From Streptomyces sp. Ru73 (GTDB lineage Bacteria; Actinomycetota; Actinomycetes; Streptomycetales; Streptomycetaceae): a stretch of 64,000 nucleotides of DNA. The translations under genes were made by a program, and so were the position numbers. Below are positions 16,534-25,940 of the stretch, piece by piece; within the stretch, counting starts at the first letter, position 1; every line of letters starts with the position of its first letter. The notes beneath the pieces are model-generated. The model was not told the DNA's origin. It worked only from the letters and a program-made list of their open reading frames with translations, and made no database searches. The DNA is taken from assembly GCF_002920575.1 (NCBI RefSeq), contig NZ_PQSQ01000013.1, positions 53,168 to 117,167 on the forward strand, written 5' to 3'.

Positions 16534-17745
16534 GTGGACGTCCACGGCACGGTCGAGGCCGGCTACGAGCCGGTCCGCGATGCCTTCGCGGCGAACTTCG
16601 CGCGGCGCGGCGAGCGGGGGGCGGCGGTCGCCGCCTACCGGCACGGGCGCAAGGTCGTCGACCTCTGGGCGGGGGTCCGCGACGCGGACTCCGTGACCGA
16701 CGACGGCAGCCCGGCGGACGCCGGCGCGGCCCGCCCCGCGCCCTGGGAAGAAGGCACCGCGCAGATCGTCCGGTCCGCGACCAAGGGCGTCGCGGCCGTC
16801 GTGCCGCTCTTGCTCCACCAGCGCGGCCAGCTCGACCTGGACGCGCCGGTCGGCACGTACTGGCCCGAGTACAAGGCGGCGGGCAAGGAACGCACCCTCG
16901 TCCGCCACCTGCTCTCGCACCGCGCGGGAGTACCGGTACTGGACACCCCGCTCACCCCCGCCGAGGCCGTCGACGGCGTCAGCGGCCCGGCCGCGGTGGC
17001 CGCGCAGGCACCGGCCTGGGAGCCCGGCACCGACCACGGCTACCACGCCCAGACGTACAGCTGGCTCCTCTCGGAGCTGGTGCTGCGGGTCACCGGCCGC
17101 ACGATCGGCACGTTCGTCGCCGAGGAGATAGCCGGGCCGCTCGGCCTCGACCTGTGGATCGGCCTCCCCGCGGAGGAGGCGGCCGGCGGCCGGGCCGGAC
17201 GGCTCGCCGAGATCACCCCGCCGCCGGCCCCCGAGGGCGCCGGCCTGCGCGTCCGGCCCAAGAAGGCGGTGGCCGACGCGTACGACGACCCGGACTCGCT
17301 CACCCGCCGGGCCTTCGCGGCGATCACCCCGCACGCCGACGAGAACGACCCGGCCTTCCGCGCTGCCGAGCTGCCCGGCTCCAACGGCATCGCGACGGCC
17401 CGCTCGCTGGCCCGCCTCTACGCGGCCCTCATCGGCCCGGTCGACGGCCACCCGCGCCTCTTCGCGCCCGCGACGCTGACGCTGGCCCGCACCGAGGAGT
17501 CCGCAGGCCCGGACCGCACGCTCATCGCCGCGTCCCGCTTCGGCCTCGGCTACATGCTGCACGGCCCCACGGCCCCGCTGCTCGCGCCCGGCTCCTTCGG
17601 CCACCCCGGCCGCGGCGGCGCCCTCGCCTTCGCCGACCCCGAATCGGGTGTCTCCTTCGGCTACGTCACCAACGGCATGCAGAAGAACGTCACGGCCGAC
17701 CCGCGCGCCCAGGCCCTGGTACGGGCGCTCCGCTCGGCGCTCTGA
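16534..17745 (+). CDS. Serine hydrolase, beta-lactamase/esterase family
   Basis: A 403-residue class C beta-lactamase-fold hydrolase, more likely an esterase or D-amino-acid peptidase than an antibiotic resistance enzyme. The nucleophile motif SATK is at residues 81-84, the central tyrosine region reads YHAQTYSW, and the C-terminal FGHPGRGG takes the place of the KTG-type motif. No signal peptide is seen, so it should be cytoplasmic. GTG 16534 is chosen because GCAGGA lies 7 nt upstream; GTG 16531 is equally possible. It is monocistronic, after cbiO and convergent with the EamA gene. Confidence 0.85.
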   Translation: MDVHGTVEAGYEPVRDAFAANFARRGERGAAVAAYRHGRKVVDLWAGVRDADSVTDDGSPADAGAARPAPWEEGTAQIVRSATKGVAAVVPLLLHQRGQLDLDAPVGTYWPEYKAAGKERTLVRHLLSHRAGVPVLDTPLTPAEAVDGVSGPAAVAAQAPAWEPGTDHGYHAQTYSWLLSELVLRVTGRTIGTFVAEEIAGPLGLDLWIGLPAEEAAGGRAGRLAEITPPPAPEGAGLRVRPKKAVADAYDDPDSLTRRAFAAITPHADENDPAFRAAELPGSNGIATARSLARLYAALIGPVDGHPRLFAPATLTLARTEESAGPDRTLIAASRFGLGYMLHGPTAPLLAPGSFGHPGRGGALAFADPESGVSFGYVTNGMQKNVTADPRAQALVRALRSAL

Positions 17746-17778
17746 GGCCACCGGCCGCCGCCTCGCGTGCGGCGCCGG

Positions 17779-18630
17779 CTAGCTCGTGTGCAGCATCAGC
17801 CCGATGCCGACGACCATCAGCCCGGCCGCCGCGATCCGCGGCGCACCGAAGCGCTCCTTCAGGAAGATCGTGCCGATCGCGGCGCCGACGATGATCGAGG
17901 ACTCGCGGAGCGCCGCGATGGGCGCGAGCGGCGCGCGGGTCTGGGCCCACAGGACCAGGCCGTACGCGAAGACCGACAGCACGCCGCCCAGCAGCCCGCG
18001 CGCGGCGAACGGGCGGAGCTCGGTGAACAGCGCCCGGCGCCGGGTGGCCAGCGCGTACGCCGGGATCGCGAGGCCCTCCAGGAGCATCAGCCAGCCGATG
18101 TAGCCCAGCGGCGTGCCGGACGCGCGCACGCCGACCCCGTCGACCGTCGTGTACGAGGCGATGGCCAGGCCCGTGGCGACCGCCGCGATGATCGCGGGCC
18201 AGTGCGGCCGGGTGCCGGAGCCGCGGATGCCCCACAGCGCGACGCCGAGCAGCCCGGCGGAGGCCAGGGCGACGCCCGCCAGCGCCCAGGCGTCGGGCAG
18301 TTCGCCGACGAAGACCGCGGCGAGGACGGTGACCACGAGCGGCGCCGTGCCGCGCGCGATCGGGTACATCTGCCCGAAGTCGCCGAGCCGGAAGGACCGC
18401 ATGAGCAGCGCCTGGTAGACGACGTGCAGGAGCGCGGAGGCCAGGAGGAGCGGCCAGGCGCCGGCCGCCGGCAGCGGCGAGACCCCGGCGAGCACCGCGC
18501 CGCAGACGGCGCCGCCGGAGCCGACGAGGGTGAAGGCCAGCAGCTGATCCTTGATGCCGTGGGCGATCGCGTTCCAGGCGGCGTGGGTGACGGCGGCGGT
18601 CAGGACCGCGGCGACGACGAGCGGCGTCAC
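17779..18630 (-). CDS. EamA (DMT) family transporter
   Basis: A 283-residue integral membrane protein with two repeated EamA halves, about ten transmembrane helices, and typical features such as RGTAPLVVTVLAAVFVGE in the first half and LRESSIIVGAAIGTIFLKERFG in the second. Members export or import small metabolites; the substrate cannot be read from the sequence. The GTG start overlaps the preceding YbaK stop by 4 bp, so the two are translationally coupled. Confidence 0.9.
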   Translation of the reverse strand: MTPLVVAAVLTAAVTHAAWNAIAHGIKDQLLAFTLVGSGGAVCGAVLAGVSPLPAAGAWPLLLASALLHVVYQALLMRSFRLGDFGQMYPIARGTAPLVVTVLAAVFVGELPDAWALAGVALASAGLLGVALWGIRGSGTRPHWPAIIAAVATGLAIASYTTVDGVGVRASGTPLGYIGWLMLLEGLAIPAYALATRRRALFTELRPFAARGLLGGVLSVFAYGLVLWAQTRAPLAPIAALRESSIIVGAAIGTIFLKERFGAPRIAAAGLMVVGIGLMLHTS

Positions 18631-19112
18631 GGGGTGCGCTCGCGGACGTCCACGACGCGGCCGCCGGCGTACTCGATCAGCGACTTGGGGTCGAGCGGGA
18701 AGACGGTGTGCGGGGTGCCCGCAGCGGCCCAGACCGTGCCGTGCGCGAGCAGCCCCCGGTCGGCGAGGACGGTGGTGCGGGTGCGGTGCCCGAAGGGCGG
18801 TACGCCGCCGATCGCGTACCCGGTGGTCTCGCGCACGACCGCCGCGTCCGCGCGGCCGACGTGCTGCGCACCCAGCTCGGCCCGTACCTTCTCGACGTCC
18901 ACCCGCGACGCCCCGTCCATCAGCACGAGGACCGGCACCCCGTCCGCCGCGAAGACCAGCGACTTGACGATCTCGCCGGGCTCGCAGCCGACGGCGGCGG
19001 CGGCCTGCGCCGCGGTGCGGGTCGCGTCGGGGAAGCGGCGTACCGGGACGTCGAGGCCCAGTTCGCGCAGCGCCGCGGCGAACAGGGGGTGAGCGTCGGC
19101 TGAAGTACTCAT
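18627..19112 (-). CDS. YbaK/EbsC-type aminoacyl-tRNA deacylase
   Basis: A 161-residue YbaK/ProX-type protein predicted to hydrolyse mischarged aminoacyl-tRNA. Family hallmarks are CEPGEIVKSLVF with the conserved Lys, VLVLMDG, GYAIGGVPPFGH and the C-terminal LDPKSLIEYAGG. The length matches single-domain YbaK proteins. ATG 19112 is chosen; a farther ATG at 19145 would add 11 residues and neither has a clear ribosome site. It is coupled to the downstream EamA gene. Confidence 0.88.
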   Translation of the reverse strand: MSTSADAHPLFAAALRELGLDVPVRRFPDATRTAAQAAAAVGCEPGEIVKSLVFAADGVPVLVLMDGASRVDVEKVRAELGAQHVGRADAAVVRETTGYAIGGVPPFGHRTRTTVLADRGLLAHGTVWAAAGTPHTVFPLDPKSLIEYAGGRVVDVRERTP

Positions 19113-19156
19113 GGCCCGCACGCTAGCGAAAGCTGTACGGGCCATGCGACCGGGAA

Positions 19157-19189
19157 AAGGGGGCGGTCCGGGATGTGGACCGCCCCCTT
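19157..19189 (-). terminator. Intrinsic-type terminator after the PBP gene
   Basis: Perfect 13-bp arms (19157-19169 and 19177-19189) with a 7-nt loop. On the minus strand the hairpin ends in CCCCCTTTT. It lies 29 bp past the PBP stop and separates it from the YbaK pair. Confidence 0.8.
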
Positions 19190-19217
19190 CCGGGAGGTGC
19201 TGCGAGCGGGCCGCCGA

Positions 19218-20873
19218 TCAGCCCTGGTTGAGGATGGCGCGGACGACCGGGCCCGCGTTGTCGCCGCCGTGGCCGCTGGCCGGGACGACGGCGGCGGCCG
19301 CGAGGTCGCCGTTGTACGCGGTGAACCAGGCGTTCGGCTTCTTCTGGTTGTCGACCTCGGCCGAGCCGGTCTTGGCGCCGATGTCACCGCTGAGCCCGGA
19401 CATCGCCTTGGCGCCGGTGCCGGAGGTGGCGGTCAGCTTCATCAGGTACTTCAGCGCGGACGCGGTGTCCGGCTTCATGTTCCGGGAGGCCTTGGCCAGC
19501 GACCGGTGGTCGAGGTCGGGGGAGACCAGGTACGGCTGGTGGAAGCTGCCGGACTGGACGGTCGCCGCGATGGAGGCGACGTTCAGCGGGTTCATCCGCA
19601 CCCCGCCCTGGCCGATGAGCGAGGCGGCCATCTGCGCGTCGCTCTGCACCGGGACGCTGCCGTCGAAGCTGGGGATGCCGGTGCTCCAGGTCTGGCCGAG
19701 GCCGAAGACGTCCCGCGCCTGCTTGGTCAGGTCGTCGTCGTGCAGCTTCTCGGCCTGCGAGATGAAGGCGTTGTTGCAGGAGGCGGCGAAGCTCTGCGCG
19801 AAGGTGCCGTTCTTGATCTCGGACTTGTTGAGGTTCTGGAACTTCCAGCCGCCGTACGTCACGTACTTCGGGCACGGGTGCTTCTTGTTCGGCGAGGTCA
19901 GTCCCTTGTCGATGAGCATCGAGGAGGTGACGACCTTCATCGTCGAACCCGGCGCGAGCGAGCCCTGGGTGGCGACGTTGAAGCCCTTGGCGGGCGAGTT
20001 GGCGATGGCCAGGATCTCGCCGGTGCTGGGCTTGACCGCGACCGCAGACGCCTTGCTCTTGGTGGCGACCGCCTTCTGCGCCGCGGCCTGCATCGAGGCG
20101 TCCAGCGTGGTCTTCAGCGTCCCGGGGGTGCCCTTGGAGAGCACCTTCAGGGTCTGGTCCGGCTTCTGGGTGGCCTTGTTGCCGCTCTTGGCGCGCTGGA
20201 TGAAGAACTCCACGCCCGGGGTGCCGCCGGCCTTGTCGCCGTACCGGTCCCGCAGGCTGTCCAGGATGTCGGCCAGCTCCGGGTTGCTCGCCTTGGTGAT
20301 CTCCTTGCCGTTGCGGTCCACGGCCTTGATCGGCGGGGCCTCGCTCTCGCCGGTGCGCAGCGTGTCGCCCTCGCCCAGCCCGGGGTGGACCACGGTGGGC
20401 TTCCAGTCGATCACCGGCTCGCCGGTGCTCCTGTCCCGCTCGACGGTGAGGGAGGTGCTGTAGGAGACGGCGGCGCGCTGTCCCTTGTAACTGATCCGGC
20501 CGGAGACCTGGTACGGCACCCGGTCACCCTTGCGGGGACCCGGGGTGAGCTTCACGTTCTCCAGATGGGCCTGGCGGGACACCCCGGTGAGCGCGGTCGC
20601 CGCCGCCTTGGTGTCGTCGGTGAGCTTCGCGGCCTTCGCCACGTCGCCCGACTGCCAGGCGTCCAGGAAGCCGGTGGCGGCGGTCTTCACCTCACTCGCC
20701 GACAGCGGACCGGTCTTCACCGACGGCTTGCCGTCGCCCGGCTTGCCGTCCGCCGTCATGACCTCCTGCGGGGAGTCGCCATCGGAACTTCCCATCAGGG
20801 TGTACCCGCCGACGCCTCCCGCGACGAGGGCGATCGCCCCGCCGATCAGCCCGTACCTCACCTCGCGGCGCAT
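19218..20873 (-). CDS. Class B penicillin-binding protein with NTF2-like domain
   Basis: A 551-residue membrane-anchored transpeptidase for peptidoglycan cross-linking. One N-terminal helix (residues ~8-27) anchors it; residues ~55-165 resemble the NTF2-like MecA N-domain, then a short dimerisation region. The transpeptidase domain has Ser310 in STMK (310-313), SCN at 365-367 and KTG at 501-503, so all catalytic motifs are intact. Streptomyces carry several such PBPs; which one this is cannot be said. It has its own promoter region upstream and a strong terminator. Confidence 0.92.
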   Translation of the reverse strand: MRREVRYGLIGGAIALVAGGVGGYTLMGSSDGDSPQEVMTADGKPGDGKPSVKTGPLSASEVKTAATGFLDAWQSGDVAKAAKLTDDTKAAATALTGVSRQAHLENVKLTPGPRKGDRVPYQVSGRISYKGQRAAVSYSTSLTVERDRSTGEPVIDWKPTVVHPGLGEGDTLRTGESEAPPIKAVDRNGKEITKASNPELADILDSLRDRYGDKAGGTPGVEFFIQRAKSGNKATQKPDQTLKVLSKGTPGTLKTTLDASMQAAAQKAVATKSKASAVAVKPSTGEILAIANSPAKGFNVATQGSLAPGSTMKVVTSSMLIDKGLTSPNKKHPCPKYVTYGGWKFQNLNKSEIKNGTFAQSFAASCNNAFISQAEKLHDDDLTKQARDVFGLGQTWSTGIPSFDGSVPVQSDAQMAASLIGQGGVRMNPLNVASIAATVQSGSFHQPYLVSPDLDHRSLAKASRNMKPDTASALKYLMKLTATSGTGAKAMSGLSGDIGAKTGSAEVDNQKKPNAWFTAYNGDLAAAAVVPASGHGGDNAGPVVRAILNQG

Positions 20874-21246
20874 GACTTACCGTTCCCCTCCCGAAGAAGC
20901 CTGGACCGTCCTTGGGACACGACACAAGAACGTGCAGCGCACTCTATGGGACACGCGGTATTGGAGTGACCTCCGCACATCTCGTTACCGCATCGGTACG
21001 GTGACGCACAGTCGATTCAGCGGTCACGGAAAAGTCACAACCGAACCCCGCGCCTCCGCCCGGCACCCCCGTACCCAGGCACCCTGCGCCGTCCGCCCCC
21101 GGCGCGCCCCCCGCGCACTCCAGTAGCCCTGCGTACACGTGCGGCGCCCGGATGACCTCTCTCACACGCACCGGGACACCACCCGGACCCGTTACCCGCG
21201 CGGCCCCGTCCGGTACGACGCCCACGGGCCGCCCTCCGCGGCGCCC
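20874..21246. other. Intergenic region upstream of the PBP gene
   Basis: No convincing gene. It should hold the PBP promoter on the minus strand. The only structure seen is TACCG-N3-CGGTA at 20986-20998, in a relatively AT-rich stretch (20930-21050). The part next to the phosphatase stop is very C-rich. Confidence 0.5.
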
Positions 21247-22938
21247 TCAGGGTGACCGGCCGGGCTCGTACCGCACGGCGAGCAGGGCCACGTCGTCGTC
21301 GTTGTCCGGCGGGCGCGCCCGGGCCAGCAGCTGGTCCACGAACGCCTCCAGGGGACGGCGGGCCAGGGAAGCGGCATGCCGGCGCAGCCGCTCCAGGCCG
21401 TCGTCCAGGGAGTGGCTCGGGGACTCGACCAGCCCGTCGGTGTAGAGCAGGAGGGTCGCCCCGGGCGGCAGCTCCGCCGTCGCGTCGGGGCGCACCTGAT
21501 CGTGCTCGACGCCCAGCAGGACCCCGTGTCCTCCGGTCAGGTAGTGGGCCAGGCCCTCGGGGGTGACCACCAGCGGAGGCGGATGGCCCGCGTTGGTCCA
21601 GGACACCTCGCACCGGCCGGCGGCGGTGGCCGTCATGCGGGCGAAGACCAGCGTCGCCATGGAGACCTCCGCGATGTCCTGCGTCGCCTGGTCGAGCCAT
21701 TCCACGACCTTGCTCGGCGGCTTCCGCTGGGACAGCGCGTACGCGCGCAGCATGTTGCGCAGCTGGGCCATGCCGGCCGCCGCGTCCAGGTCGTGGCCGA
21801 CGACGTCGCCGATGGCGAGCGCCGTGGCCCCGTCCAGCAGCGTGAACGCGTCGTACCAGTCGCCGCCGACCTGGGAGGCGTCCGGCGCGGGCAGGTAGCG
21901 GGCGCACAGGCTGCGCCCCGGCGTGCGCGGCAGCGTCGGCAGCAGGTGGCGCTGCATGGTCTCGGCGACCTTGCGCTGGCGCTGGTAGAGGCGGGCGTTC
22001 TCCAGGGCGAGGCTGGCCCGGCGGGCGATGTCCTCCAGCAGGGCGGCGTCGGCCGCGGTGAACCGCTCGGGCTGCTTCGCGCGGCCGAGGGTGAGGGCGC
22101 CCAGCACGTCGTGCAGGCTGCGCAGCGGGACCATGATCGCCGAGTGCATGCCGGTCGCCTCGAACAGGCGCCGCTGCTCCACCGCGATGCCGGAGTCGGG
22201 CGGCCCCTGGTACGTCTCGGGCCCGGCGAAGGACGAGGCGACGCCGCGCAGGGCGCGGGACAGCGGCATCGGGGACTCCTGCGGCACCGGCGGCATGGGC
22301 CCCTGGAGGTCCTCCCGGGGCACCACGGTGCCGTCCTGGGCGTGCGCGACGGCGAAGCGCCGCACTTCGTCCCGCTCGCTGATCAGGTCGATGACGGCCC
22401 AGTCGGCGAGCCGGGGCACCACCAGGCCGATCAGGCGGCGCAGCGCCTCATGGATGTCCAGGGTGGAGGTGAGCAGGGTGGTCGTCTCGGCGAGCAGCGC
22501 GAGCCGTTCCAGCTCGGTCAGGCGCCCGCCGGCCGGGCGCCGCTGGGCGGGCCGCAGGGAGCGCCCGGCCGGGTGGAAGAGGACCAGCGTGGCCGACGGG
22601 CGGATGCCGATGTCGCAGGGCGTGACCAGCCAGGACACCGGCAGCAGCGTGCCGTCGCCGCGCTCGAACCACTCACCGTCCCCCTGCTCCGTGTGCCCGC
22701 CGAGGATGCTCTCCCGCAGCCGGCACTGGGCCCGCGACACCGGCTCGCCGCAGTAGCTGCGGTGCAGCAGGTCGTGGGCGTCCTGGCCGAGCAGACCGGC
22801 GGCGGAACGCGCCAGGAGCTCTTCGCCGCGCGTGTTGACGGCCACGATGGCCCCGCCCTCGTCCGCCAGGTACGCACCGGCGCCGAGGGCCTCCAGAGCC
22901 CTGGCCACCGCTTCCCGAGAGCCGTCGGAGCCCGCCAT
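21247..22938 (-). CDS. PAS-GAF-SpoIIE protein phosphatase
   Basis: A 563-residue signalling phosphatase likely acting on an anti-sigma-factor antagonist. A PAS-like segment (~10-115) contains CGEPVSRAQC; a GAF domain spans ~165-320 (TTLLTSTLDIHEALRRLIGLVV onward); and a PP2C/SpoIIE domain occupies ~345-555 with the metal-binding motifs GGDWYD, AIGDVVGHDLDAA, WTNAGHPPPL and LLLYTDGLVE. No antagonist or kinase gene is adjacent. It lies 107 bp downstream of pmt on the same strand. Confidence 0.92.
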   Translation of the reverse strand: MAGSDGSREAVARALEALGAGAYLADEGGAIVAVNTRGEELLARSAAGLLGQDAHDLLHRSYCGEPVSRAQCRLRESILGGHTEQGDGEWFERGDGTLLPVSWLVTPCDIGIRPSATLVLFHPAGRSLRPAQRRPAGGRLTELERLALLAETTTLLTSTLDIHEALRRLIGLVVPRLADWAVIDLISERDEVRRFAVAHAQDGTVVPREDLQGPMPPVPQESPMPLSRALRGVASSFAGPETYQGPPDSGIAVEQRRLFEATGMHSAIMVPLRSLHDVLGALTLGRAKQPERFTAADAALLEDIARRASLALENARLYQRQRKVAETMQRHLLPTLPRTPGRSLCARYLPAPDASQVGGDWYDAFTLLDGATALAIGDVVGHDLDAAAGMAQLRNMLRAYALSQRKPPSKVVEWLDQATQDIAEVSMATLVFARMTATAAGRCEVSWTNAGHPPPLVVTPEGLAHYLTGGHGVLLGVEHDQVRPDATAELPPGATLLLYTDGLVESPSHSLDDGLERLRRHAASLARRPLEAFVDQLLARARPPDNDDDVALLAVRYEPGRSP

Positions 22939-23045
22939 GGTCAGCCTCCCGTCACCGGAGAAATGCCTCGGCCACCCCCGTTTGCTGGATGCCCCCTGAC
23001 GCCCGCCTGATGCCCCCGCCGGGAAGACGTCAGCCCCTCACCCGC

Positions 23046-24803
23046 CTACACCCACGTGTCCAGCCACATCCGTCCCTGCCAGGCGCTCTTCGGGATCGGG
23101 AGGCCGGTGTAGACGGGGTAGAAGTAGATGAAGTTCCAGACGATGAGGAGGACGAGGATGCCGGCCGTGACGATGCCGGCGGCCCGGCGGCGTTCGCCGG
23201 TGAGGAGGGTGCGGGGTTCGGCGGCGGGTTCGGCGGGGCGGCCGATGACGGCACCGAGCATCATGGCCAGGGCCAGGCAGAGGAACGGCACGAAGACCAC
23301 CGCGTAGAAGAGGAAGATCGTGCGCTCCTGGTAGAGGAACCAGGGGAGGTAGCCGGCGGCGACGCCGCAGGCGATCGCGCCGGCCCGCCAGTCGCGCCTG
23401 AACAGCCAGCGGTAGAGGACGTACAGCAGAGCGAAGCAGGCGGCCCACCACAGCAGCGGGGTGCCGAGCGCCAGGACCTCGCGGGCGCAGCCCCCGGCAG
23501 CCGTGCAGCCGTCCTGGCCGGCCTTGGGGTCCTCGTAGAAGTAGGAGACCGGACGGCCCAGGACCAGCCAGCTCCAGGGGTTGGACTGGTAGGTGTGGGT
23601 GGACGTCAGGTGGGTGTGGAACTCGTACACCTCGTGCTGGTAGTGCCAGAGGCTGCGCAGCCAGTCGGGCAGCCAGGTCCAGCCGCCGGTCCGGCCCTCG
23701 GGGCTGGTGGCCCAGTCGCGGTAGTAGCCGCCCTTGGTGGCCAGCCAGCCGGTCCAGGACGCGAGGTAGGCGGCCGCCGCGAGGACGACCGTGGAGAAGA
23801 AGGCCGGTACGGCGTCGCGGCGGAGGGCGGAGCGGTACGGGTGCCGGGCACCCGCCGTGCGGCGGGCACCGGCGTCCCAGAGGACCGACATCAGCGCGAA
23901 GGCGGCGAGGAAGTACAGGCCGTTCCACTTGGTGGCGCAGGAGAGGCCGAGGCAGAGCCCGGCGGCCAGCCGCCAGGGCCGCCACCCGAGGCCCAGCCGG
24001 TCGCCCACCCGGTCGTCGGGGCGCGCCCGCCCGTCCTCGCCGACGGGCAGCGCGGCGGCGAGCCGGGCGCGGGTACGGTCCCGGTCCACGAGGAGGCAGC
24101 CGAAGGCGGCCACGACCCAGAACATGACGATGAGGTCGAGCAGCGCGGTGCGGCTCATGACGAAGTGCAGCCCGTCCACAGCGAGGAGCAGCCCGGCCAG
24201 GCAGCCGAGGGCCGTGGAACGCAGCAGGCGGCGGCCGATGCGGCAGATCATCAGCACCGAGAGGGTGCCGAGCAGGGCCGTCATGAAGCGCCAGCCGAAG
24301 GGGTTCATGCCGAACGCCCACTCGCCCAGCGCGATCATCCACTTCCCCAGCGGCGGATGCACGACGTAGGAGTGCTCGGGGCTGAGCAGGATCCGGGACG
24401 GATGGCCGACCAGCGCGTCGTTGGCGTCCTTGGCCCAGGTCCCCTCGTAGCCGTACTGCAGCAGGGACCAGGCGTCCTTCGGGTAGTACGTCTCGTCGAA
24501 TATCACCTTGTCCGGGCTGCCCAGCCGCCAGAAGCGCAGGACACCGGCGAGCAGCGCGACGAGCAGCGGCAGGCCCCACGCGGCCAGGCGCGCCAGGTGC
24601 GGGGCGGCCTGGGGAGCGGGGAAGGGTGCGAGCAGCCGGGTGCGCACGTCCCGCTCCGCGGGCGCGGTGTAGCCGAAGCGGCGCAGCCGCCGCAGCCACG
24701 CGGTCGGCGCCGGGGTGCCGCCGCGGTGCGCCCGCACGGCGGCCGCCGGGGCCCCGCGGTGGTCGTCGGCGCGCCGGTCGTTGGTCGCGGTGTCACTCGT
24801 CAC
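23046..24803 (-). CDS. pmt: Protein O-mannosyltransferase (Pmt, GT39)
   Basis: A 585-residue polytopic membrane enzyme that transfers mannose from polyprenyl-phosphate-mannose to secreted proteins. The catalytic loop reads IFDETYYPKDAW (acidic DE pair), followed by VVHPPLGKWMI, the canonical Pmt loop; about ten or more membrane helices follow. Full length. The GTG at 24803 is chosen. It is divergent from rsmI across 98 bp, the arrangement I recall from Streptomyces, where Pmt glycosylates lipoproteins and is needed for phage phiC31 infection in S. coelicolor. Confidence 0.93.
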   Translation of the reverse strand: MTSDTATNDRRADDHRGAPAAAVRAHRGGTPAPTAWLRRLRRFGYTAPAERDVRTRLLAPFPAPQAAPHLARLAAWGLPLLVALLAGVLRFWRLGSPDKVIFDETYYPKDAWSLLQYGYEGTWAKDANDALVGHPSRILLSPEHSYVVHPPLGKWMIALGEWAFGMNPFGWRFMTALLGTLSVLMICRIGRRLLRSTALGCLAGLLLAVDGLHFVMSRTALLDLIVMFWVVAAFGCLLVDRDRTRARLAAALPVGEDGRARPDDRVGDRLGLGWRPWRLAAGLCLGLSCATKWNGLYFLAAFALMSVLWDAGARRTAGARHPYRSALRRDAVPAFFSTVVLAAAAYLASWTGWLATKGGYYRDWATSPEGRTGGWTWLPDWLRSLWHYQHEVYEFHTHLTSTHTYQSNPWSWLVLGRPVSYFYEDPKAGQDGCTAAGGCAREVLALGTPLLWWAACFALLYVLYRWLFRRDWRAGAIACGVAAGYLPWFLYQERTIFLFYAVVFVPFLCLALAMMLGAVIGRPAEPAAEPRTLLTGERRRAAGIVTAGILVLLIVWNFIYFYPVYTGLPIPKSAWQGRMWLDTWV

Positions 24804-24901
24804 CGGGCCATCGTAGGGAAGCGGCCTGTGAGAGGCCCGTCTCTCCGGCCGCTCGCCCCGCGCGGCGGGAAGGAGGCCGGCGCGCCTGAAAGGATGGGGC
24901 C

Positions 24902-25771
24902 GTGACTGGAACGCTCGTACTCGCAGGGACCCCCATCGGCGACACCGAGGACGCCCCGCCGCGGCTGGCCGCCGAGCTGCAGGCCGCCGACGTGATCGCG
25001 GCCGAGGACACCCGCCGGCTGCGCCGGCTGACGACCGCGCTGGGGGTGCACACCACGGGGCGGGTGGTCTCGTACTTCGAGGGGAACGAGTCGGCGCGCA
25101 CCCCGGAGCTGGCCGAGGCGCTCGAAGGCGGTGCGCGGGTGCTGCTGGTCACCGACGCGGGCATGCCCTCCGTCTCCGACCCCGGCTACCGGCTGGTGGC
25201 GGCGGCCGTCGAGCGCGGCGTGAAGGTGACGGCCGTGCCGGGCCCGTCGGCCGTGCTCACCGCGCTCGCGGTGTCCGGGCTGCCGGTGGACCGCTTCTGC
25301 TTCGAGGGCTTCCTGCCGCGGAAGGCGGGGGAGCGGACCGGCCGGCTGAAGGAGGTCGCCGCCGAGCGCCGCACACTCGTGTACTTCGAGGCGCCGCACC
25401 GGCTGGCCGACGCGCTCGCCGCCATGGCGGAGGTCTTCGGCCCCGAGCGCCGCGGCGCCGTCTGCCGCGAGCTGACCAAGACCTACGAAGAGGTGCGCCG
25501 CGGGCCGCTCGGCGAGCTGGCGGAGTGGGCCGCCGACGGCGTGCGCGGCGAGATCACCATCGTTGTCGAGGGAGCACCCGAGCCGGGGCCGGGCGATCTG
25601 GGGCCGGAGGAGCTGGTGCGCCGGGTGCGGGTCCGTGAGGAGGCCGGCGAGCGGCGCAAGGAGGCCATCGCGGGCGTCGCGGCCGAGGCGGGAGTACCCA
25701 AGAGGGACGTCTTCGACGCGGTCGTGGCGGCAAAGAACGCGGCGCGTAATGATTCTCGTACGAGTAAATGA
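24902..25771 (+). CDS. rsmI: 16S rRNA 2'-O-methyltransferase RsmI
   Basis: A 289-residue SAM-dependent enzyme that methylates the ribose of C1402 in 16S rRNA. Visible motifs are LAGTPIGDTEDAPPR at the N-terminus, AAEDTRRLRRL, LVTDAGMPSVSDPG (SAM-binding) and ELTKTYEEVRRG. The length matches the family. A GAAAGGA site precedes the GTG at 24902. The gene is divergent from pmt and followed by a structured 169-bp leader of the next gene. Confidence 0.95.
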   Translation: MTGTLVLAGTPIGDTEDAPPRLAAELQAADVIAAEDTRRLRRLTTALGVHTTGRVVSYFEGNESARTPELAEALEGGARVLLVTDAGMPSVSDPGYRLVAAAVERGVKVTAVPGPSAVLTALAVSGLPVDRFCFEGFLPRKAGERTGRLKEVAAERRTLVYFEAPHRLADALAAMAEVFGPERRGAVCRELTKTYEEVRRGPLGELAEWAADGVRGEITIVVEGAPEPGPGDLGPEELVRRVRVREEAGERRKEAIAGVAAEAGVPKRDVFDAVVAAKNAARNDSRTSK

Positions 25772-25940
25772 CAACCCGGAAAGGTAAAGCCGAGGTCGGC
25801 TCGGTGTGGGCTTTTGTCTTGGCCCGCTCAAATCTGGGCCAATAGGGAGAACCTTTGCTGCATCGCAGCTCGGAAAGGCGTCCACTGGGAGGTGGGACGT
25901 TCGTCCCCGAGAGCTTGTCCGGCGGACAAGAGGAGCTGCG
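25772..25940 (+). promoter_or_regulatory. Structured leader with three inverted repeats
   Basis: Between rsmI and the zinc-ribbon gene lie TTGGCCC-N10-GGGCCAA (25819-25842), GGGACG-TT-CGTCCC (25894-25907) and CTTGTCC-GGC-GGACAAG (25914-25930); the last touches the AGGAG ribosome site. One may end the rsmI transcript. The close succession up to the ribosome site suggests RNA-level control. It does not match a riboswitch class that I can recognise. Confidence 0.5.
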
